Shown here one piece after another: positions 8,065 through 16,436 of a DNA stretch of 20,178 bases. Under the pieces are notes generated by a model. The model did not search any database, was not told the DNA's origin, and was given only the letters and a program-made list of their open reading frames with translations. The stretch is from the NCBI GenBank assembly GCA_905221605.1, contig CAJNDS010000570.1:91538-111715 (forward strand), read 5' to 3'. The stretch's first letter is position 1. Each line of letters begins with the position of its first letter. This stretch comes from Symbiodinium natans (lineage: Eukaryota; Sar; Dinophyceae; Suessiales; Symbiodiniaceae). The translations under genes were made by a program, and so were the position numbers.

Positions 8065-8439
8065 ACTTTGGCAGCCTGCAAGAGCGCTAAGATCTCCGTG
8101 GTATACACAGCTTTCGTCCAGGCGATGCCGTCAGGTAGCATCCAGGCGGGCAAAGATCCTGCCTGTCCTGCCACAAGCCAAGCACAGACGATGATGACCC
8201 TTTTGAAGGCCAAGTTACTCCACAGGTGTTCGATATCTCTAGGCCAAGGCAGTAGGTGCCTATTCTCTACGTAGAAGTGCCCGCAGCCTGGGAGAGGCAG
8301 CACCGCCGCATTGGTCTCTCCAGAGTCGATATTCGGCCGTCAGGATCCCGTACCCGTCGTCCAGGACAGATAACAAACCCGCATTGGCAAAGGGGTGTGA
8401 GAGGTCAAACTCCCCAAGGAGAGGAAAGACGTGCGTATG

Positions 8440-8529
8440 CCCCATGGTGGTCAGCCAGCGGGGACTTAACAGCAAGAAAAATCGAGGCAAGACCAGCCCA
8501 GGGCACTCCATGGTGGTTAGCCAGTGGAG
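8440..8529 (+). repeat. Paired hairpin repeat, pair 5
   Basis: Copies begin at 8440 (arms CCCCA/CGGGG, one mismatch) and 8506 (arms CTCCA/TGGAG, loop changed to TGGTTAG), again 66 bp apart. Confidence 0.7.
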
Positions 8530-8641
8530 CAGCCCCGAGCGAAAGGTCCCGCTCACCCTGGCTTGCAGCTGCGCCCACCTGGAAAGATGTCCGCGCGCAA
8601 GCAATGTCTCAACAGACAGCCAGAGGGGAGGCCACACACGC

Positions 8642-8646
8642 AAGCC
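8642..8646. repeat. Copia target-site duplication, left
   Basis: AAGCC immediately before the LTR, repeated at 15823-15827. The unoccupied paralogous units have a single AAGCC at 7261-7265 and 7956-7960 in the same context. Confidence 0.92.
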
Positions 8647-8825
8647 TGAAAATCTACACCTCTTTCTCAGCAAAAGGGCTTTGCATGTCTCGCTTTGTGT
8701 GTGTCAGTCTTTGCTGCAGGGGCCATGTGAGATTTCAGGCAAAACAGTTGTTTGGCCTACACTTCTTACCTCCCTACAGCCTACTCTACACAACTGGGGG
8801 GAAAGACAGGCTATACAGTCTAACA
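8647..8825 (-). repeat. 3' LTR of the copia element
   Basis: 179 bp, TG...CA, identical to 15644-15822. It should carry the polyadenylation signals of the element transcript, although I cannot point to a definite motif. Confidence 0.95.
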
Positions 8826-8835
8826 CGCCCCCTCA
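8826..8835 (-). other. Polypurine tract
   Basis: On the minus strand TGAGGGGGCG directly precedes the 3' LTR. A short G/A-rich run at this place primes plus-strand DNA synthesis in LTR elements. It is shorter and less pure than many, hence moderate confidence. Confidence 0.65.
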
Positions 8836-8926
8836 GTTGAACATGCTAATGTCCAACTGTCAAAAGTGTAGCTCTGTCTGTACTCAGCACTCTGCACTCT
8901 ACCACGGAAACTTCCAGCCGTCATGT

Positions 8927-11900
8927 TCACTTCCGCTTCCGCTGTCCATCGAACACTTTGTTGTTGGGGTTCAGCTGCTTCAGCTCATCGAAGATGGGCT
9001 GCAGGCACCTTTGGCACGGTGCTTTGCCCAAAAGCAAAGCTTCTTCCACTGTCATCATCCGGCTCTGCTTGGCATCCTTTGTGATGCTCGAACAGTTGGC
9101 CTCGTGGAAGCTGTATCCATACGCTGTGGCCACTGCCACTCGCCGGCTTCGATTCACTTTGCCATACACAATGCCCTGTGGATCCCTTGACGGCGGATGT
9201 GCTTGTACTCGTTCTTGCTGCTGTCGTTGAAGAGACTCTGCACGTTCGAGTAGCTGATCTACTTCTCCCGGTGGGTCAGCTCGTTGTTCACGATCGCCAG
9301 GGACTCCAGGTACTTTACGATATAGTACAGGCCCAGAAGATGTAGAACTCGATGGTCGTTCGACTGTGGTTCCATGGTCTTGAGTGTTGAGCACTATGTT
9401 GATCGTGGGCCCAGAAGATGTAGAACTCGAGGGTCGTTCGCTTGTGGTTCCAGGGCCTTTTCGTCCATCTTCGTAGCCGGGCTCAAGCCCTTCCTTTGTC
9501 TCATGCTTCGAGTCTGCTCCTTTGGAGCTGACTCTTACTTCCACTTTCCAATTCGCACCAAGCATGCACATCACCAAGAGGAGCATGATCATGATGCCGT
9601 AGTCGAAAATCGGGTTGTTCACGATGGGCTCGAAGTAGTTGGCGAAGATGAACACGTAGGTCCACATGTCTACCATCTGATCATCGTTGCCTCCAATGCA
9701 TCCTTGCAAGCTCATGGCCATCACCGCTTGGATGGCTCGGATCAGGTTCGGGGACAATGTCATCGCCTCCTTCCGGTGCTCCTCAGTTCCAATCCTGTTG
9801 CTCTTTCCATCCACCAGATTCATGATGAAGCTCAGGTACTTTAACCTCGATCCTGGAAGAATTTTGGTACCACAATCGGTCGGGTTCTTGGATGTTGGAA
9901 TCGCGGCCATCCTCAATTCTTTTCTCGCAATCCACTGTTGCAACCAAAGGCACGAGGTTTGTAAATGTCGAACTTTGCCCACGCCAAGTCGCGTAGCTAT
10001 GGCCCGAGCTACGGAAGAGTCTGTCCTGGCCAAATGCCAGGTCTCCTCCCTGGTCAGGAACTCCCAGGCCTTCTTCACCAGGATACTCTCGCCCACTGTC
10101 TGCGTCAATGCCACCAGCTCTGCTTCCCCAGAGCTCAACGTAACCACTTTCTGTCCTCGGACGAACGAGAACATCAGGCACTTGTTCAAGTAGATGTGGC
10201 CTGAGGACAGGGACTTCCTGGTGGTACGGTCGTTGGCGAAGTTGCTGTCGGAGACGGCCTCGACCAAATGATGGGTTTGATAGCTATAGCTTTCGGGGTC
10301 GCCATCTCGCATGATGGACTCTCCTTTCTCGCACTTCAGGTTGATGCCTTGCCCTTCCGTCGCCTTCAGGTAGCCCACCAGATGCTTGAGGATTTTCGTA
10401 GCGGTCACGGTTGGCCTGCTGGCCTTTGCCGCCAGGTACTGTATGACCACCTGTGCATCAGGTCGCTCTCCCGAAATGTAGAGAAGCTTGCCCACAATGG
10501 TTCTATACAGCTTGCCGTCTGCCATCTCTTCGCTGGCGTCCTCGGCGAACAGGTCTCCTCCGGCAGGTCCAGGTGTGCTCCTCAATTTGGGTCTCTCCAA
10601 GAGCTCGTAGACGTCGTTGTAGAAATGGGCAGCAGGCCGCACTGTAATGCTTCCATTCCACTCCACCTGGAATCGTCGCCGCAGGAACTCAAATGCTTCT
10701 CCGGGCCCAAATGGCCCTTGGATCTTGATGGTGTACTTCTTGCCCAACTTCTCCAGGAAAGGTTCAACTTGTCGGGCATCTCCCGTCACCATCGCGTCGT
10801 CCACATGTACTTGCGCAGCACGCCTTTCTTCCTTGTTGACTGCCCTGTACAAGGTCGGGACCTCGATCATCGCCTCCATGCCCAGCTCCTTCAGGTCGCT
10901 GTTGAGAAAGAGATACCACTCCTGAGATCCCCTTCTTTGTCCAGGAAGTACTCGGGCCAGCTTCCAGGTCTTGGGTCCATACTTCCTGACGTAAGAGTCC
11001 GGAGCCTTGACGATGACAGGCGATTCTTTGGGCTGAGGAACGTTGAGATACGCGTCCTTCACGTCGATGATCCATATCGGGGTATTCCAAGTTTGGGCCA
11101 CGACCGGGAGCAGTCTCAGCAGGGAACTCGTAGAGGCCGGAGAAAAGGTGTCTTCCGGCTCGAACTCGTTGAAGTGTCGATACTGACGTGCCACCAGCCG
11201 GGCGCGTCGCCACCAGGTGGTGACATCCTCGCCCTTTGCCTCGGCCTTCCATGTTTTGACAAAGGTCGTAGACAACCATTCTGCATCCTCCTCCGGGCAC
11301 ACATCCACCAAGACGGACATCTTTTCCAGTCTCTCGATCTCCTGGAGCTCGGCGAGGTCATCTAGGTGGTTCAGGGTCTCCTCGTCCACCTCTGGGGGAG
11401 TGTCTCCCTTCGGTCTGTCCAAGGTGTTGTGCTTGTGGTAGGTCGCGTCGTGGTCGGACTCATAGAAGTCGGTATCGTGATTCTCTGGCTCCCAAAGCTC
11501 ATCTCCATCATACCATTCGGAATCCACCGTCTGGATCTGGCGGATGTGTCCTTCTAGATCACGAGGAGGAAGTTCGGCATCTTCACTCTTCCTCTTTTCA
11601 CCCTTTTCTCTCTCCATTCTCTCTTTGCGCAACTTCTTAAAGAACTCCACTTGGTCCTTGTCCTTGCTGATCTCATCCAGCACCTCCTCGGTGAGCTTCT
11701 CGGTGAGCTTCTCCACGTCTTCCTCGGCCCTGCGCTTGCTCGACCTGCTCGGCGAACTCGCTTGCGGTCTCTCTGCCATCAGTTCCTCGCTTTCACTGCT
11801 CGGTGGGTCGCTGGCCGCTTCATCACCGGGTCCGTCGGGTCGAGCAACAGTTGCGCCTCCGAGTTGCGCCGCAGCTGCGCCGCCCAGATGCGTCGCGTCT

Positions 11901-14900
11901 GCGTCACCTGCTGGCGTATCCCCTGCCTTTGCAGAAGACAAAGGCTTTGGACCAACCTCAACCATAAGTGGCTCCGGCGGTGCCACTCGCTTCTTGATCT
12001 TGATCACCACGGCTTTGGTCTCCCAGGGCAGGCCTTTGAACTTCGCCACGTCAAGCTGTTCGGCAGAAACCCTCACCGCATTCGACTCAATCGCGCCATT
12101 CTCGGTGAGGATGTGGTGGGCCCCGTTGTGTGGATTCACACCAGCCCAAATGCCAGTGCACCACTGCGCTCCTCCTTTGTAGGGGGTGACAAGTTTTCCA
12201 AAGACGGTCTCGCCGAAGGTGCACAACTTTCCTTTGTAGGGCTGTCCTCCGAACGCCAGCTCATACGGTGTCTTCTGGAAGTTCTGAAGGACGTGGAACC
12301 TGTTGTAGAGGAAAGCTGCATGTCCTTGGGCCCAAACACGAAGGTCGGACCCAACAGGTTGTTTGCCGTGGATCTCCTCCACCGCTTCCATGAGGCAGTT
12401 CCCAAGTCGGCGGACGGTTTGCACTGCTCGCTCTGCCGCTCCATTAGCTGCATGGTCTTGCACTGGCGTTGTTCTCTGCACCGTTCGCCGCCCCATCTTC
12501 GCTCGAGCTTCAGTCGCTACCCTCACTACTGCTTTGATTGCAGGTTCTCCATCGCTTTGAAGAATGATGCCATCGTCTTCGTGGAGGGCAATGCTGAACT
12601 TCACCAGGTCCTCCACGTATTTCCTTAAGGACTGCTTGCCCTTGTTCGGTCCAGGCACCGACAACACCATTCTCGTATCCAGATCGGCGGCCACCAATGA
12701 GCATGTCTGTTCATCTTGCTGTCCCTCTAAGGGCCGGCCTTCAGGATCCACTACAGTGAAGAAGAAGTCGACCTGGATCACTGGGATGTGCTTCTGGTCC
12801 TTTCTTTCGCTGCGCTTGTCTCCTCTCGCTCTCGTCTTGACACATGCACTGCACCAGCTGGCATAGGGCATGTGGGTCACCTGGTGCTTCTTCTTCTCAT
12901 CTTCAGTCGGTTCCGGGTCCGATCTTGGCATCATATTGGGCTGTCGGGCCATCGACTCTTTTGCTGCTCTCTCAGCTTTGTCGGAGGCAACCTCCTCGAG
13001 ATACATGTCCTGGATGACTTCCTTTGCAGTCGCGGCTTTGTCGGAGGAAACCTCCTCGAGATACATGTCCTGGATGACTTCCTTTGCAGTCGCGGCTTGT
13101 TGGTGGCCTCTGACTTCGGCTCGCCCACTGGAAGAGCTCGGCGCCTCCTGAAGGGGTGTCTCGGCTGCACTCAAAGCATCTTCCATCACTTCGTCCTCGA
13201 CCTCGATCTCGTTCTCCAAACGACAGCTTCTCTTCGGCGGCATTCCAACTCCACCAAAGCATCCTTCACCAAAGCTGTCCATCGACACGAAAGTAAGTCG
13301 GGGACGAGGCTCATCGCAGATGCGTGCATAGGGTCTGAACTCGCTCGAGTAGTCTTCGGAGTTCTCCACTTGGATCCAGAGTCCTTTCAAAGTTTGCATC
13401 CAGGTAGTTCGTGCACGATAAAGATCAGGATCATACCACGTTCTCGGGTCCAATAGATGGGTTGCCTTACTTTCAAAGTGAACCTTCCATCCTCGCTCAG
13501 GTAAGCTGTGCATGCCCATTTTGCCCACCAACTTCTGGATCTCTTCGGGGAACTTCTCAAGCTTGGGTGTTGTCGGGGGCATACTCTTCGGCACTTCTGT
13601 GAGAGCGTTGACGACTTGTACCGAACGGATGTGGCCGGCAGCCACCAAGCTGTTATGTTTGAAGCCGACAGGCGCCCCACGACCAAATGGTTCTTGCAAG
13701 GTCAAGGTGCCTCCGTGATGTACGAGCTGCCACCCTCTGCGAAGGAGTTTTCCCACCGCTAGGAGCGGTTGCTTGACATTTCCCACTACACATTGTTCTC
13801 TCACGGCGAACTCCTGGCCATCTTTGCTCTTGAACCAGAAGTCAAACTTCCTGTTGGCCTGGGTCGCGATGGGGTTTCCCTGGGCATCCAAGAGGTTAGG
13901 CGGTGCTCCATCTCCTTCGACTCCAAGCGCAGCGTAGTCATAGGGTACCATGCTGGCATCAGCTCCGGTGTCTAGTACGATTGCAATCGGGGGATGGCTT
14001 TTCCAATCCACCACCACCTCGTCCGCCGAGATCATGTTGATGTGGTACTCCTGGTCCAAGTCAAACAAGGCCTCTTCGGAGATGTCGAAGATCTCGGTCG
14101 TACTCGTCAAAGGTGGGGTGCGAAGTCGAATTTGCCGAACTGCCTGTGTCCTTGACGAAGCCGTTGCCGTTGGGTTGCTGGAAGTGGCTTCTGAACTCTG
14201 GGCTTCGGCTTGGACCTGGTTCACCTTCTTCCGGTTCTTATCCTTGCCACCTTTTCCACTGCCAGCACCTCCAGCACCTCCAGTGTTCCACCAGCACTCT
14301 CGGGAATAGTGCCCTGGCTTGCCACATGTGTGGCAATTGCCCTTCGGCTTGTTCGCCTTCCCATCTGCATCCTTCATCTTGCCCTTCTTGCCCTTGGACT
14401 TGTCCTTGCCTTTCTTCGTCTTGCCCTTGTCGCCTTTCTTTCCCTTCTTGCCACCATCAGGGTAGGTCACCTTGTCAATCTCCATGGGCACAGGTCCATC
14501 TTCTTGTTGATGTACAGCAGGAAATTGAAGACCATTGGCTGCCTGCCATTTGGTAGTCGATCGCTCGTACGAAAGCACCTTCTCCTTCAAGTCGTGGTAG
14601 GTGGTGTCACTGCTGAGGGACATGTGCAGCTGAACTTGTAGAACGGAAGGAGCTGCACTCACCAAAGTTGACACCTTCAGGTCCTCGGGGTAGGTCGTGC
14701 CACTAATGCGCTCGTACTCCCGAATAACCTCCTCATACTTTCCGAGCTGTTCGTTCAGGGACTTCCTCGGGTCAAAGGTCATGGAGTTCAGCTGGGTCAT
14801 CAAGGCCAGCTGTCTTTGTCTCGTCTTGGGTTGCATCTCGACCATCAGCAATCTCCATGCCTCATAGCCATTGGACTGGCCGACATTCCGAACAATCTTT

Positions 14901-15262
14901 GCCGGGCGGTTGCGAACAAAGCTTTGCAAGATGGCGTAGAGCTCTCGGCTTCTCATCTTGGCGCCGTCGTTCAGTGTGCTGAGGACAACCTCATTCGAAG
15001 CATTGCCCTCAAAGACATCCAGCTCCTCCAGAAACTGGTGGTCCACGACGCCCAAGTAGTTTCGCATCACATGCCTCCATTCCATCCATTGGTCGATCTC
15101 CTGCTCCCTTGTCTCCGGCTTGTACATGTCGGGTTTCTGGATGATCCTTGACAAAGACTCCAGTCGCCTCTGCTCGTTGGCGCTCCTCATCACCGCCTCT
15201 GCAGCGGCTGTGGCCCTTTCAGCTGCCTGAGCAGCCTCAGAAACAGCTCTCGCTTGAGCCAT
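8927..15262 (-). CDS. Copia-type Gag-Pol polyprotein (2111 aa)
   Basis: Domains in order: a Gag of the copia/UBN2 type (about 1-240); a Lys/Gly-rich stretch; a CCHC zinc knuckle with C310, C313, H318, C323; an aspartic protease with DTGA at D431; an integrase zinc motif near 795-810; an integrase core with D832, D904, E944; a linker rich in Glu/Lys/Ser; reverse transcriptase with D1400 in IIDVKDAYLN and D1488-D1489 in VHVDD; and RNase H with D1672, E1713 or E1715, and D1748. All catalytic residues are present and no stop or frameshift occurs. The start at 15262 is the first ATG after an in-frame stop at 15338-15340. After RNase H come about 280 unusual residues: two hydrophobic stretches (about 1866-1905), a repeated Ser/Thr-rich segment, and an H2053-x3-C2057-x25-C2083-x2-C2086 zinc-type motif. 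All proteins come from one frame, so Gag excess would need another mechanism. Confidence 0.95.
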   Translation of the reverse strand: MAQARAVSEAAQAAERATAAAEAVMRSANEQRRLESLSRIIQKPDMYKPETREQEIDQWMEWRHVMRNYLGVVDHQFLEELDVFEGNASNEVVLSTLNDGAKMRSRELYAILQSFVRNRPAKIVRNVGQSNGYEAWRLLMVEMQPKTRQRQLALMTQLNSMTFDPRKSLNEQLGKYEEVIREYERISGTTYPEDLKVSTLVSAAPSVLQVQLHMSLSSDTTYHDLKEKVLSYERSTTKWQAANGLQFPAVHQQEDGPVPMEIDKVTYPDGGKKGKKGDKGKTKKGKDKSKGKKGKMKDADGKANKPKGNCHTCGKPGHYSRECWWNTGGAGGAGSGKGGKDKNRKKVNQVQAEAQSSEATSSNPTATASSRTQAVRQIRLRTPPLTSTTEIFDISEEALFDLDQEYHINMISADEVVVDWKSHPPIAIVLDTGADASMVPYDYAALGVEGDGAPPNLLDAQGNPIATQANRKFDFWFKSKDGQEFAVREQCVVGNVKQPLLAVGKLLRRGWQLVHHGGTLTLQEPFGRGAPVGFKHNSLVAAGHIRSVQVVNALTEVPKSMPPTTPKLEKFPEEIQKLVGKMGMHSLPERGWKVHFESKATHLLDPRTWYDPDLYRARTTWMQTLKGLWIQVENSEDYSSEFRPYARICDEPRPRLTFVSMDSFGEGCFGGVGMPPKRSCRLENEIEVEDEVMEDALSAAETPLQEAPSSSSGRAEVRGHQQAATAKEVIQDMYLEEVSSDKAATAKEVIQDMYLEEVASDKAERAAKESMARQPNMMPRSDPEPTEDEKKKHQVTHMPYASWCSACVKTRARGDKRSERKDQKHIPVIQVDFFFTVVDPEGRPLEGQQDEQTCSLVAADLDTRMVLSVPGPNKGKQSLRKYVEDLVKFSIALHEDDGIILQSDGEPAIKAVVRVATEARAKMGRRTVQRTTPVQDHAANGAAERAVQTVRRLGNCLMEAVEEIHGKQPVGSDLRVWAQGHAAFLYNRFHVLQNFQKTPYELAFGGQPYKGKLCTFGETVFGKLVTPYKGGAQWCTGIWAGVNPHNGAHHILTENGAIESNAVRVSAEQLDVAKFKGLPWETKAVVIKIKKRVAPPEPLMVEVGPKPLSSAKAGDTPAGDADATHLGGAAAAQLGGATVARPDGPGDEAASDPPSSESEELMAERPQASSPSRSSKRRAEEDVEKLTEKLTEEVLDEISKDKDQVEFFKKLRKERMEREKGEKRKSEDAELPPRDLEGHIRQIQTVDSEWYDGDELWEPENHDTDFYESDHDATYHKHNTLDRPKGDTPPEVDEETLNHLDDLAELQEIERLEKMSVLVDVCPEEDAEWLSTTFVKTWKAEAKGEDVTTWWRRARLVARQYRHFNEFEPEDTFSPASTSSLLRLLPVVAQTWNTPIWIIDVKDAYLNVPQPKESPVIVKAPDSYVRKYGPKTWKLARVLPGQRRGSQEWYLFLNSDLKELGMEAMIEVPTLYRAVNKEERRAAQVHVDDAMVTGDARQVEPFLEKLGKKYTIKIQGPFGPGEAFEFLRRRFQVEWNGSITVRPAAHFYNDVYELLERPKLRSTPGPAGGDLFAEDASEEMADGKLYRTIVGKLLYISGERPDAQVVIQYLAAKASRPTVTATKILKHLVGYLKATEGQGINLKCEKGESIMRDGDPESYSYQTHHLVEAVSDSNFANDRTTRKSLSSGHIYLNKCLMFSFVRGQKVVTLSSGEAELVALTQTVGESILVKKAWEFLTREETWHLARTDSSVARAIATRLGVGKVRHLQTSCLWLQQWIARKELRMAAIPTSKNPTDCGTKILPGSRLKYLSFIMNLVDGKSNRIGTEEHRKEAMTLSPNLIRAIQAVMAMSLQGCIGGNDDQMVDMWTYVFIFANYFEPIVNNPIFDYGIMIMLLLVMCMLGANWKVEVRVSSKGADSKHETKEGLEPGYEDGRKGPGTTSERPSSSTSSGPTINIVLNTQDHGTTVERPSSSTSSGPVLYRKVPGVPGDREQRADPPGEVDQLLERAESLQRQQQERVQAHPPSRDPQGIVYGKVNRSRRVAVATAYGYSFHEANCSSITKDAKQSRMMTVEEALLLGKAPCQRCLQPIFDELKQLNPNNKVFDGQRKRK
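9331..9456 (-). repeat. Internal 78-bp-spaced duplication in the copia frame
   Basis: Two near-identical segments of about 48 bp begin at 9331 and 9409. They encode GTTxERPSSSTSSGP twice, 26 residues apart, between the hydrophobic stretches and the C-terminal zinc-type motif. The frame is preserved. Confidence 0.85.
12975..13094 (-). repeat. Tandem 60-bp duplication in the copia frame
   Basis: Units 12975-13034 and 13035-13094 differ at one base (59 of 60). They encode the 20-residue repeat KAATAKEVIQDMYLEEVxSD between protease and integrase. The near-identity indicates a recent slip or replication error that kept the frame. Confidence 0.9.
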
Positions 15263-15625
15263 CCTTCCAGAGTGCGGGGCGGAGCCAAAGCTCTGGCCCT
15301 GGCACTCGGCCTTCTTTCTCCACCAACCAATCCGCGATCACAAACTTCGCACGGTTCACCAAGTCGCCGTTCAGAAGCCTCTGCTTCTCCAGGGAGTCCA
15401 GGATCGGGTCGAAGTGAAACAAGTCCTTCGCCCAGCAGCCCACAGCTGCTCCAGGAGGCCGCCACTAACTTCCGCCAGCAGCACCAAAGTTCGCTTGGCC
15501 CTTCCAAGTCTGTCCAGCAGATCGCCCAGCAGCACTATCGCTCGAGAAAGGCTTGGGTTCGGGCAGGGCAGGACACTACGGGTTTGGGCTCGATTTCCTT
15601 TCGGACGCCGGCAACCTCTTTGGAT
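15236..15625 (-). other. Copia leader with coding-like upstream frames
   Basis: This is the 5' untranslated leader between the primer binding site and the gag ATG; its last 27 bp overlap the start of gag. It reads like protein in two successive other frames. The frame ending at 15237 gives DPILDSLEKQRLLNGDLVN and then AKFVIADWLVEKEG, with typical codon choice but no ATG after its upstream stop at 15465-15467. Further upstream a different frame gives VLLGDLLDRLGRAKRTLVLL. These may be relics of a longer Gag or captured sequence. No translation is proved. Confidence 0.45.
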
Positions 15626-15643
15626 CGCTCGGCTCCGCTACCA
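15626..15643 (-). other. Primer binding site (initiator Met tRNA type)
   Basis: On the minus strand TGGTAGCGGAGCCGAGCG follows the last base of the 5' LTR with no gap. TGGTA plus a purine/GC-rich continuation is the usual complement of the CCA end of an initiator methionine tRNA, the common copia primer. The exact host tRNA is not in the window. Confidence 0.8.
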
Positions 15644-15822
15644 TGAAAATCTACACCTCTTTCTCAGCAAAAGGGCTTTGCATGTCTCGCTTTGTGTGTG
15701 TCAGTCTTTGCTGCAGGGGCCATGTGAGATTTCAGGCAAAACAGTTGTTTGGCCTACACTTCTTACCTCCCTACAGCCTACTCTACACAACTGGGGGGAA
15801 AGACAGGCTATACAGTCTAACA
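15644..15822 (-). repeat. 5' LTR of the copia element
   Basis: 179 bp, identical to 8647-8825. As the upstream LTR on the minus strand it should hold the promoter. It is short for a copia LTR, and I see no certain promoter motif. Confidence 0.95.
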
Positions 15823-15827
15823 AAGCC
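15823..15827. repeat. Copia target-site duplication, right
   Basis: AAGCC, matching 8642-8646. It is followed by CGAAAGCTCGCCGGGG exactly as in the empty paralogous sites. Confidence 0.92.
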
Positions 15828-16383
15828 CGAAAGCTCGCCGGGGTCTCAGCGACTGCACTTTGGTAAGCAGTGGTCCCTCCAGAGCCAAAGCCAATAAGGT
15901 ACGTCAACAAGAAGATGTGAGGGCTCACATCACTTTTGGCAGCCTGCAAGAGCCCAAGATCTCCATGGTATACACAGCGTTCGCTTAGGTGGCGCCGTCA
16001 GGTAGCATCCAGGCGAGCGGAGAGCCAGCCTGCCCTGCCACAGGCCAAGCATAGGCGATGATGGCCCTTTTGAAGGCCAGGTTACTCCAGTGGGTGTATA
16101 TTCTTCAGACATAAGTGCCCGCGACCTGGGAGAAGCAGCACCACTGCATTGGCCTTCTTCGGCCGAGATACCACAAAGGGGAGGATCGCATTGCCATGAC
16201 TCACTATGAGCCAAGCGTTGTCTCGTCTCGTGATGAGCGGTGGGGCAACCAGTGTGGGCGGCTGCTGGGTTTCAAAGCCGAGGGGTTTTGGCAGTGCCAT
16301 AGCACAGAAAGGGCAACCTATCCGGTCAAAGAGGGGCGGAAAAGAGGAAGACTGGGCAGTCCTATCTTGGACATAACACGATG
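15828..16383 (+). repeat. Continuation of unit D and diverged unit E
   Basis: Bases 15828-15896 complete unit D after the copia insertion. From about 15897 the sequence parallels 8037-8320, sharing the palindrome, the GCCGTCAGGTAGCATCCAGGCG stretch and the CCTTTTGAAGGCCA stretch. From about 16160 the similarity fades. No gene is supported. Confidence 0.7.
15914..15931. other. 18-nt palindrome, second copy
   Basis: Identical to 8047-8064 although the flanks have diverged. Confidence 0.7.
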
Positions 16384-16412
16384 AACAATCAAGGCAAGAC
16401 CAGCCCAGAGTA

Positions 16413-16436
16413 CTCCATGGAGGTGAGCCAGTGGAG
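16413..16436 (+). repeat. Single hairpin repeat
   Basis: Arms CTCCA/TGGAG are kept while the loop side has changed (ATGGAGGTGAG). The upstream partner of the pair is absent. The flanking AATCAAGGCAAGACCAGCCC is shared with the other pairs. Confidence 0.65.

Larger units (their letters stand above)
8025..8646 (+). repeat. Repeat unit D, interrupted by the copia element
   Basis: It begins at CAATAAG and continues through an 18-nt palindrome (8047-8064), a stretch matching 15897-16160 (for example GCCGTCAGGTAGCATCCAGGCG), and then the part shared with units 1 and 2 (GGATCCCGTAC to CACACACGCAAGCC). It lacks a SINE-like copy. Its continuation is found on the other side of the copia element at 15823. 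No gene is supported here. Confidence 0.75.
8647..15822 (-). mobile_element. Intact Ty1/copia-type LTR retrotransposon
   Basis: The element is 7176 bp long. Both 179-bp LTRs start TG and end CA and are identical at every position. A 5-bp duplication (AAGCC) flanks it. The primer binding site abuts the 5' LTR and a purine tract abuts the 3' LTR. One uninterrupted 2111-codon frame encodes Gag, protease, integrase, reverse transcriptase and RNase H in that order; integrase before reverse transcriptase defines the copia type. Identical LTRs and an open frame point to a young and possibly active insertion. It also has unusual extensions: a coding-like leader and a C-terminal membrane plus zinc module. 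Confidence 0.96.

Noticed and set aside
8384-9190. 268-codon plus-strand frame
   Set aside because: It crosses the copia LTR boundary and runs antisense to the polyprotein, so it is a composite of repeat and shadow.
9473-9493. CGTAGCC..GGCTCAAG resembling a spliced leader
   Set aside because: It needs a gap and lies inside the copia coding frame, so it is coincidence.
10268-11365. 365-codon plus-strand frame
   Set aside because: It is antisense to the copia reverse transcriptase region, and its reading has no domain; the opposite strand carries the catalytic motifs.
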